From contig NZ_BAHC01000205.1 in NCBI RefSeq assembly GCF_000298195.1, forward strand, positions 1 to 44,411: DNA of 44,411 nucleotides, read 5' to 3'. The DNA comes from Gordonia rhizosphera NBRC 16068. Its GTDB lineage: Bacteria; Actinomycetota; Actinomycetes; Mycobacteriales; Mycobacteriaceae. Positions 32,420 to 39,265 of the stretch are shown here, one piece after another (position 1 is the stretch's first letter; the number at the start of each line of letters is the position of its first letter). Under the pieces are notes generated by a model. It worked only from the letters and a program-made list of their open reading frames with translations. It did not search any database and was not told the DNA's origin. Made by a program: the position numbers and the translations under genes.

Positions 32420-33508
32420 TCACTCGAGGAGCACTGGAAGTCGTCGGCCGCCCCACCGGCCGACCGGACCGTCGTAGACGCCGGGGACCGTTGTCCCGCA
32501 ACGCTGACAGCGACCGTCATCGGTCAGCTCATACCTGCGGATCTCGTACCAGTCCCGGACGACCACCGCGGCGCCGCAGGACGGGCACGAGGTGGTGCCG
32601 CCGTCGGCGTCGTGCACGTTGCCGGTGTAGACGTAGCGGAGGCCTTCCTCCATCGCAATCCGCCGGGCCCGCGAGAGTGTCGCCGCGGGTGTCGGGGGAA
32701 CGTCGCGCATCTTGTAGTCGGGGTGGAAGGCGGTGAAATGCAGCGGGATGTCCTCGCCCAGGTGCCGGCGAATCCAGTCGCTTTCGGCGGCGATCTCCGC
32801 GTCGCTGTCGTTGTGTCCGGGAATCAACAGGGTGGTGATCTCGAACCAGACGTCGGTCTCGTGCCGTAGGTAGATCAGGGTGTCGAGCACGTCGGCGAGG
32901 TGGCTGACGCAGACCCGGTGGTAGAAGTCCTCGGTGAACGCCTTGAGGTCGATGTTGGCTGCGTCGATGTGGCGGAAGAACTCCGCGCGCGGTGCAGGGC
33001 ACATGTATCCGGCGGTTACCGCGATCGCCTTGATGCCGCGCTCGTGGCAGGCGTCGGCGACGTCGGCGGCGTACTCGAAGAAGATGGTCGGATCGTTGTA
33101 GGTGAAGGCGATGCTCCTGCAGCCGAGTTGCTCAGCGGCGCGGGCCAATTCGTCGGGCCCCGCGCGTCCGGAGAGGGTGTCGATCTCGCGTGACTTGGAG
33201 ATATCCCAGTTCTGGCAGAACTTGCAGGCGAGGTTGCAGCCCGCCGTCCCGAAGGACAGCACGGCCGAGCCGGGCAGGAAGTGGTTGAGGGGCTTCTTCT
33301 CGATCGGGTCGACGCAGAATCCGCTGGAACGCCCATAGCTGGTCAATACGATCTGATCGTCGATCCGGGCCCGCACGAAACACAGTCCTCGCTGGCCCTC
33401 GCGCAGCTTGCAGGCGCGCGGGCACACGTCGCACTGCAACCGGCCGTCTGGTAGGCCATGCCAGAACTTTGTCGGCACTGTGTGCGGGTCATCGAGCGTC
33501 ACGGTCAT
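32420..33508 (-). CDS. AmmeMemoRadiSam-system radical SAM enzyme (AmrS/PflA-like)
   Basis: This is a 362-residue radical SAM protein. An N-terminal cysteine cluster (C26, C29, C33, C43) precedes the radical SAM signature C-x3-C-x2-C at C91, C95 and C98 in GTAGCNLACKFCQN. Also present are FTYNDPTIFFEYA, ANIDLKAFTEDFY and LIPGHNDSD, all typical of the AmrS subgroup. A C-terminal zinc ribbon, CPSC and CQRC about 28 residues apart, completes the usual architecture. It generates a 5'-deoxyadenosyl radical for an unknown modification. The partner AMMECR1 and Memo domains are not present as neighbours or fusions here. It is divergent from the following unknown gene. Confidence 0.9.
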   Translation of the reverse strand: MTVTLDDPHTVPTKFWHGLPDGRLQCDVCPRACKLREGQRGLCFVRARIDDQIVLTSYGRSSGFCVDPIEKKPLNHFLPGSAVLSFGTAGCNLACKFCQNWDISKSREIDTLSGRAGPDELARAAEQLGCRSIAFTYNDPTIFFEYAADVADACHERGIKAIAVTAGYMCPAPRAEFFRHIDAANIDLKAFTEDFYHRVCVSHLADVLDTLIYLRHETDVWFEITTLLIPGHNDSDAEIAAESDWIRRHLGEDIPLHFTAFHPDYKMRDVPPTPAATLSRARRIAMEEGLRYVYTGNVHDADGGTTSCPSCGAAVVVRDWYEIRRYELTDDGRCQRCGTTVPGVYDGPVGRWGGRRLPVLLE

Positions 33509-33677
33509 CGGAGTTCACCCAGGCCCAGGTTACGCTCGCGCAGCGCGACCATGCGGGGCCGCGGAGGCGGATAGCGGCCTCGCAAGTTCTCGCTTTTCCC
33601 CGGGGTCTCGCGTCCGGCGCGGTAGTGTCGATAGCACGCTGAACGGCCAGCGCGTGATTCGGACGGAGGAGCGTGCG

Positions 33678-34196
33678 ATGAGCGAGGAGCAGGTGTCGAG
33701 CGACCCACTGTTCGACTTCGTTGACGAGGTTCTGCAACGACACTTCGGCCCGGAGTACAGATCCGCCGCGCGGATGGACCGCAAGGATGTCGAGCAGTTG
33801 CTGACCGACGACACGCGAAGGCGGGTCGAGGAGGCTCGCAGCGCGGCGGTGGAGTGGGGAAAATCCGAGCTCGCCGGCGAGGTTGTGATCGCATCGGATC
33901 GGCTGGTGATCACGTCGCACGGCCTCGTGTACGCCGCGGGGATGAGCGCACCGGGTGCCCATCGTCCGTTGTACTACCTCGCGACGCCGATCGAGCTCTT
34001 CGAGTCGATGGTCGAGCGCGTCGATGCCACGTCCTTGCAGCAGGGTTCGGTTGCGGCGGTGGACGACCGGTTCGGTCACGAACTCGTCTATCCCTGGCCC
34101 CTCGACACGGGGTTGCGGCACTTGCTCGACGCACACCAGGCCCTGCACCTCGACCTGTCCGAGCACGCCACTGTCCTGGAATCGCGCGACCGATAA
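33678..34196 (+). CDS. Hypothetical protein, 172 aa
   Basis: This 172-residue soluble protein of unknown function starts at ATG 33678, which follows GGAGGAG. It is acidic at both ends. The middle contains DRLVITSHGLVYAAGMSAPG and RPLYYLATPIELFESMVERV. No membrane segment, signal peptide or known catalytic motif is visible. The 169-bp divergent region shared with the radical SAM gene could hold promoters for both, so a functional link is possible but not shown. A strong stem-loop follows its stop. Confidence 0.6.
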   Translation: MSEEQVSSDPLFDFVDEVLQRHFGPEYRSAARMDRKDVEQLLTDDTRRRVEEARSAAVEWGKSELAGEVVIASDRLVITSHGLVYAAGMSAPGAHRPLYYLATPIELFESMVERVDATSLQQGSVAAVDDRFGHELVYPWPLDTGLRHLLDAHQALHLDLSEHATVLESRDR

Positions 34197-34263
34197 GTCC
34201 GATCACCTCGGGCGCGGGTGGAGTGAAGTGAGTACGCCTGCGCGCATGGCAACCCGTGAGGCG

Positions 34264-34294
34264 GGCACGATCGCGAGTGACCCGCGACCGTGCC
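34264..34294. terminator. Stem-loop between convergent genes
   Basis: GGCACGATCGCG (34264-34275) pairs with CGCGACCGTGCC (34283-34294) with one mismatch across a 7-nt loop. It lies between the end of the 172-aa gene (+) and the end of the 100-aa gene (-) and could terminate both. No T-run is present. Confidence 0.5.
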
Positions 34295-34297
34295 GAC

Positions 34298-34600
34298 TCA
34301 GTCTCGCGCGTGACGCAGGTGGCCGTACAACGCCGCGCGGTAGCCGCGTGTGTAGCTCGGTTCGTCATCGTGGGGATCGGGAGCGCACGCGAGGATCGAC
34401 GACGCGTGGTGACGTGCCCACGCCGGTGGCAGCGTGAGAAGCCGCGCGTTGCCGTCCTCGAAGCCTTTCTGAAACAGGTCCGGGTCGAGATGACCGTCGA
34501 GTTCGGGGTCGATGATGGGAAACGACGTGGGCAGGCGTGTCACCGTCCCGTGGGCGGTGACGATGTCCAGTTCGGGGAGGTCGGGGTCGATGGTTGTCAA
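34298..34600 (-). CDS. Small unknown protein coupled to the recombinase-like gene
   Basis: This 100-residue protein starts at TTG 34600, overlapping the TGA of the recombinase-like gene by four bases (TTGA). It is Asp/Pro-rich at the N-terminus (TIDPDLPELDIV, then SFPIIDPELDGHLDPDLFQK). The rest has a His/Arg-rich end (ARHHASSILACAP, YRAALYGHLRHARD). No domain is recognised. The tight coupling and lack of a separate ribosome-binding site suggest it works with, or is controlled by, the upstream protein. Confidence 0.6.
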   Translation of the reverse strand: MTTIDPDLPELDIVTAHGTVTRLPTSFPIIDPELDGHLDPDLFQKGFEDGNARLLTLPPAWARHHASSILACAPDPHDDEPSYTRGYRAALYGHLRHARD

Positions 34601-35211
34601 CGGACCGAACGCCTTTCGGCGAGCGTGCGGTACAGCGTTGCACGGCTGACTCCCAACGCCGCCGCAATCGTCGGCACGGGCTGTCCGTCGGCGCGCATCT
34701 GCTCGGCCAACGCCACCTGATCGTCGTCGAGGGCCCGCGGCCGACCGACGGATGACCCGCCTCCGTGCCGCGATTCGGCGGCCGCAAGTCGCCGCGCCTG
34801 TCCGAGCTCCTCGTCGAGCTCGGCCAGCGACGCGAGAAGGCCGACGATCATCGCACCGGCAGGGTCGTCGGTGTCGATCTTCTCCCGCAGGGAATGCAGG
34901 CCGATCCGCCGATTGGAGAGTTCACGTGCGGTCGCCAGGACTTCCGGGGTGGTGCGGCCGAGCCGATCGATCCCCACGACGACGGCGGTGTCGCCCGCAC
35001 GTGCGTAGTCGAGCAATGCACGCAGGCCCGGTCGTTCGCGCACGATCGGGATCGTCTCGAGTGCGTCGGTGTAGATCCGCGCGGGCTCGATCCCTGCGTC
35101 GGTCAGGGCGTTGATCTGCGATTCGAGTGTGTGGGGTGCGGTGCCGGCGCGGGCGTAGCCGAGCATCATGCCGGCGGACGCGCTCGCCGCATCTGACTTC
35201 ATGGCGATCAT
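34597..35211 (-). CDS. Serine-recombinase-like protein lacking the catalytic serine
   Basis: This 204-residue protein has the layout of a small resolvase/invertase. The N-terminal catalytic-type domain is at about 15-145, and a C-terminal helix-turn-helix at about 165-200 (GQPVPTIAAALGVSRATLYRTL). The active-site motif, normally Y-A-R-V-S, reads GYARAGTAPHTLESQ, so the nucleophilic serine position is G23. Other family residues remain: R21, D82, R83 and R86 in IDRLGRTTPEVL, and the helix GAMIVGLLASLAELDEEL. It therefore probably binds DNA, and may dimerise, without cutting it. The start could be M4, M15 or M16 instead of M1. An AT-rich region lies just upstream. Confidence 0.8.
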   Translation of the reverse strand: MIAMKSDAASASAGMMLGYARAGTAPHTLESQINALTDAGIEPARIYTDALETIPIVRERPGLRALLDYARAGDTAVVVGIDRLGRTTPEVLATARELSNRRIGLHSLREKIDTDDPAGAMIVGLLASLAELDEELGQARRLAAAESRHGGGSSVGRPRALDDDQVALAEQMRADGQPVPTIAAALGVSRATLYRTLAERRSVR

Positions 35212-35408
35212 GCTATCTCAAAAAGTCTTGAAATATGCGCTGAGAGCGACGTGGATTATGAGAGTAGATTCGGGAAGTCGCAGACGGAAGATACGATTTG
35301 CTGCTGAGATCCGGACATTCGGGTGGCTGGTCTATCGAGACGATCATATTTTAAGAATTCCTGATACGAGACACACTGCCGAGATGGAATAGCGCCCGCC
35401 GCTCGGCG
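35212..35408. other. AT-rich intergenic island
   Basis: Bases 35215-35395 are close to 50 percent GC, clearly below the rest of the window. They contain TCAAAAAGTCTTGAAATATG, a CATATTTTAAGAATTC stretch and several ATG codons, but no convincing gene. It separates the recombinase-like gene (-) from the next reductase (+), so both promoters, and possibly a binding site for the recombinase-like protein, should lie here. Confidence 0.5.
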
Positions 35409-35420
35409 TTGTCTCCGGAT

Positions 35421-35843
35421 GTGACCGCACAACCAGAGCTGAGCCCGACCGGGTGGGTCCACGACCACACCGAAAAGATCTTGAAGCAGGGAACCACCGA
35501 CGGAGTGCAGGTGTTTGACCGTCCCGTCGTTCTGTTCACCGTCACCGGCGCGAAATCGGGGAAGAAGCGTTACGTCCCCTTGATGCGGGTCGAGGAGAAC
35601 GGCCGCTACGCGATGGTCGCCTCCAAGGGCGGCGATCCCCGTCATCCGGCCTGGTACCACAACATCAAGGCGCATCCGCATGTCACCGCCCAGGACGGCG
35701 AGACCGTGCGGGAGCTGACGGCGCGCGAGGTCGAGGGAGCCGAGCGCGACCACTGGTGGAAACTCGCGGTCGCCGCATACCCGCCCTACGCCGAATATCA
35801 GACGAAAACCGACCGGCTGATCCCGGTGTTCGTCCTCGAGTAA
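35421..35843 (+). CDS. Deazaflavin-dependent oxidoreductase, nitroreductase (DDN) family
   Basis: This 140-residue protein matches the F420-binding split-barrel family of M. tuberculosis Ddn. Seen: VVLFTVTGAKSGKKRYVPLMRVEENGRYAMVASKGGDPRHPAWYHN (about 34-80), the core that binds F420, then IKAHPHVTAQDGETVRELTAREV. The end is YPPYAEYQTKTDRLIPVFVLE. The family reduces quinones or nitro compounds with F420H2. GTG 35421 is preferred; TTG 35409 is four codons upstream in frame. It is the second DDN-like gene in the window and differs from the one at 10572 by lacking a membrane segment. Confidence 0.85.
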   Translation: MTAQPELSPTGWVHDHTEKILKQGTTDGVQVFDRPVVLFTVTGAKSGKKRYVPLMRVEENGRYAMVASKGGDPRHPAWYHNIKAHPHVTAQDGETVRELTAREVEGAERDHWWKLAVAAYPPYAEYQTKTDRLIPVFVLE

Positions 35844-36020
35844 TCTCGTCACCCGAGCCGGGGCATTGCGTCCGAAACCACACGACGGCTACCAGCGGGC
35901 GACACCCGCGAAGTCGTACACCGGGTCTGCACGACATCCCGCGACGTCCACTGTCGATGCTGGTGAAAGTCCTATTCTTGTCATCATCGGGGGTTCGGAG
36001 CCTGGATCGGTGGTGCTCGG

Positions 36021-39000
36021 ATGGCCGCAGTCGTCACGTGCGGGGCCTGCGGCACCGGTCTGCGCGACGGCGCCCGGTTCTGCGACCAGTGCGGAGCGCC
36101 GATCGCGGCTTCGAGTGATCCTGCGGAGTACAAGCAGGTGACCGTGCTCTTCGCTGACGTGGTGCGGTCGATGGGGATCGCGGCGGCGGTGGAACCGGAG
36201 CGGTACCGCGAGATCATGGCCGGTCTGGTCGAGCGTGCTGCGGTGGCGGTGGAGCGGTACGGCGGGACCGTGGACTACACCGGCGACGGTGTGATGGCGG
36301 TCTTCGGAGCACCGGTGGCATTGGAGGACCATGCGGTGCGCGCATGCTTGGCCGCCCTGGATATCCAGCGCGAAGCCGATGACCTGGCGGCCGAGGTGGC
36401 CCGCGACGATTCGGTGGACCTGCATCTGCGGGTTGGGCTGAACTCGGGCGAGGTGATCGCCGGGGAACTCGGTTCCGGGTCGTTCGGTTACACCGCGACT
36501 GGAGAGCAGGTCGGGTTCGCGCAGCGCATGGAGTCCGTGGCCCCGGCGGGCGGCGTGTTGTTGTCGGAGGCGACCGCGATGCTGGTCGAGGGCTTCGCTG
36601 AACTGGCGGAGCCGGAGTGGGTCAACATCAAGGGCGCCGACCAGCCGGTCCGTGCGCGGCGGTTACTGGGGATCCGTCCGCGCCAAGGGATTGTTGGGCG
36701 AACTGGGGCCAGACTGGTGGGACGGCGCCGGGAGATGGCCGTATTCGATGCCCTCGTCGACCGCGCGATCAGTGGTCTCGGAGGTGTCGTGAACGTTGTG
36801 GCACCACCGGGTATCGGCAAGAGCCGAATCGCGCGAGAGGTTGCCGCACTGTCGGCAGCTCGTGGGGTCGAGGTCCTCTGGACCTTCTGCGAATCGCATG
36901 CCCGCGACGTTCCGCTTCAGGCGGTCGCCAGTCTGCTGCGAACCGGCCTCGGGGTGGCGGAACTGGACGGGCAGACCGCTCGTAACCGGGTCCGGGAACG
37001 ACTCACCGACGCCGACGCAGAGGATCTGCTGTTGCTCGACGATCTCCTCGGCATCGCCGCCCCCGACGCGGCACTACGCCACATCGACCCGGATGCCCGG
37101 CGCCGCCGGTTGGTCGCGCTGATCAACGCTGCTTCGCGGGCACGCACCGGGCCGGTGCTGCTCATTGTCGAAGACGTGCAGTGGATCGATTCGGTGAGCG
37201 AGTCTATGCTGGTCGACTTCCTCTCGGTCATCCCGAACACACCGACTCTCGTCGTCATCACCTCGCGCCCCGAGTATCAGGGAGCAATCTTGGAGCTGTC
37301 GGGCGCGCAGCAGATGACGCTATCCCCGCTGGATGGTCGGGATACGGCGACACTGGTCGACGAGCTACTCGGGACAGATCCATCGGTGGCCGAACTGGCC
37401 GAGAAGATCGCCGATCGGGCCGCAGGTAATCCGTTCTTCGCCGAGGAGATGGTGCGGGAGTTGGTGCAGCGCGGGGTGCTCGCGGGCAAGCGCGGTGACC
37501 ACGTCTGCCGGCTCGACGTCGCCGACGTGAGCGTGCCGGTCACGGTGCAGGCGGCCATCGAGGCGCGCATCGACACGCTGCGTCCCCCCGCCAAGCGGAC
37601 CCTGCACATGGCGGCGGTGATCGGGGCCCGATTCGGGGCGGACCTGCTCGCCGAAGTGGAGAATGAGCCGGTCCTCGACGAACTGCTCGACGCCGAGCTC
37701 ATCGATCAGTTGCGGTCGCGCCCGAGCGGCGAGTACGCCTTCTGCCACCCGCTGATCCGCGCGGTGGCCTATGAGTCGCAGCTGCGGTCCGACCGTTCCG
37801 ACCGACATCGGCGTCTGGCCGCCGCGATCGGAGACCGTGGATCGGAGGACGAGAACGCAGCAGTGATCGCCGGCCACCTGGAAGCGGCCGGCGACCTGCA
37901 CGCGGCTTATGGCTGGCACATGCGCAGCGGTGGGTGGTCGGCGAGCCGAGATCTGGGTGCTGCGCGCGTCAGCTGGGAGGGCGCCCGCCGAGTCGCCGAT
38001 GGGTTACCCGGCGAGGGCACAGACATTCTGGCGATGCGTATAGCCCCGCGCACGATGTTGTGCGCCACCGACTGGCAGGCGTGGCCGGTCCAAGACACCT
38101 GGGGCCGCTTTGCCGAGCTACGCGAACTGTGCACTCTGGCCGGGGACAAGGTGTCGCTGGCCATCGGTATGAGTGGGCTTGCCGTCGAACTTCTCTACGC
38201 GGGCCGTCCGGGCGAAGGATCGCGATTGGCGTCCGAACAGATGGCGCTCCTGGAGTCGATCGGTGACCCCGCCCTGCTGATCGGCTTGGCGCTGATGGCC
38301 TTCTGCAATTGGTACGACGGCGGGGAGTTCGGTGAGATCCTGCGGTGGTCGCAGATCGTCATCGATCTGGCCGACGGAGACCCGGCCCTGGGGGCGGGCT
38401 TCGGGCTGGGGTCGCCGCTGGCCATGGCGACGGCGTTTCGCGGTATTGCCAGGTGGTGGTTCGGTCACCTCGGCTGGCGGCAGGATCTCGTCGATTCCCT
38501 CGCCCTGGCCCGACAGAGCGACCCGGGGACCGATGCCCTTGTCGTCTCCTGGATCTACGGTACCGCGCTACTCTACGGGGTGCTCCGCGCCGACGACTCC
38601 ACGATTCGGGCGCTCGAGGAAGCGGAAGCGCCGGCCTACGCGGCCGCCAACGACTTCGGGCTCCAGGGGGCGCACCACGTGCGGATTCTGGCGCTGCTGT
38701 ATCGCGACGCGGCGGGCGAACGTGATCGAGCGCTGACACTGGTGGCGCAGGCCGAAGGCTTCTTCCGTGAGCGTGCTCCTTCGTTCCTTCCCCTGATCGA
38801 CGTGTTGGTGGCCCGGGAGTGGGCCAGACGCGGTGATCAGGACGGCGCGATACCCGTGATGCGTGCCGCCGTCGAGGTTCTGTACCGAGAGGGACGGCCG
38901 GGGTGGGGCGTTTGCGGCACCATGGTGCTGGCCGAGACACTGCTGGCGCGGGGAACCGAGGCCGATATCGCGGAAGCTCGGTCGGCGATCGACTGGGTGG

Positions 39001-39194
39001 CAGAACTGCCATCGGGCAAGGACGCGGCGATACCGAAGATCACGTTGTTGAAATTGCGCGCTCTGCTGGCCCGAGCCACGGGTGACCCACACACTCACCG
39101 TGCCTTGGCGTGCCGCTACCTCGCGATGGCGAAATCGCTCGGCTTCGAAGGGCATATCAGGTGGGCCGAGGCAATGCTGAATGACGCGGGGTAG
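36021..39194 (+). CDS. Zinc-ribbon / class III cyclase / STAND-type ATPase fusion
   Basis: This is a 1057-residue multidomain protein. A zinc ribbon comes first (C7, C10, C21, C24). A class III nucleotide cyclase domain (about 38-215) keeps both metal aspartates, D46 in VLFADVV and D89 in YTGDGVMAVFG, and the transition-state arginine R169. The usual asparagine four residues before it is G165 (GEQVGFAQRM). An ATPase module follows with Walker A APPGIGKS (261-268) and Walker B VLLIVEDVQWID. The C-terminal 500 residues are helical TPR-like repeats. There is no LuxR DNA-binding domain at the end. Possible -10 TATTCT at 35973-35978. It may make cAMP, or may be a degenerate cyclase used for signalling. 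Similar fusions are common in mycobacteria. Confidence 0.85.
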   Translation: MAAVVTCGACGTGLRDGARFCDQCGAPIAASSDPAEYKQVTVLFADVVRSMGIAAAVEPERYREIMAGLVERAAVAVERYGGTVDYTGDGVMAVFGAPVALEDHAVRACLAALDIQREADDLAAEVARDDSVDLHLRVGLNSGEVIAGELGSGSFGYTATGEQVGFAQRMESVAPAGGVLLSEATAMLVEGFAELAEPEWVNIKGADQPVRARRLLGIRPRQGIVGRTGARLVGRRREMAVFDALVDRAISGLGGVVNVVAPPGIGKSRIAREVAALSAARGVEVLWTFCESHARDVPLQAVASLLRTGLGVAELDGQTARNRVRERLTDADAEDLLLLDDLLGIAAPDAALRHIDPDARRRRLVALINAASRARTGPVLLIVEDVQWIDSVSESMLVDFLSVIPNTPTLVVITSRPEYQGAILELSGAQQMTLSPLDGRDTATLVDELLGTDPSVAELAEKIADRAAGNPFFAEEMVRELVQRGVLAGKRGDHVCRLDVADVSVPVTVQAAIEARIDTLRPPAKRTLHMAAVIGARFGADLLAEVENEPVLDELLDAELIDQLRSRPSGEYAFCHPLIRAVAYESQLRSDRSDRHRRLAAAIGDRGSEDENAAVIAGHLEAAGDLHAAYGWHMRSGGWSASRDLGAARVSWEGARRVADGLPGEGTDILAMRIAPRTMLCATDWQAWPVQDTWGRFAELRELCTLAGDKVSLAIGMSGLAVELLYAGRPGEGSRLASEQMALLESIGDPALLIGLALMAFCNWYDGGEFGEILRWSQIVIDLADGDPALGAGFGLGSPLAMATAFRGIARWWFGHLGWRQDLVDSLALARQSDPGTDALVVSWIYGTALLYGVLRADDSTIRALEEAEAPAYAAANDFGLQGAHHVRILALLYRDAAGERDRALTLVAQAEGFFRERAPSFLPLIDVLVAREWARRGDQDGAIPVMRAAVEVLYREGRPGWGVCGTMVLAETLLARGTEADIAEARSAIDWVAELPSGKDAAIPKITLLKLRALLARATGDPHTHRALACRYLAMAKSLGFEGHIRWAEAMLNDAG

Positions 39195-39265
39195 GGACTG
39201 TCGTCACGGCCGGCCGGACCGCTGGACCCGGCTCAGCCCTCGGGCTCTTCTCGAGCCAACCTCGG

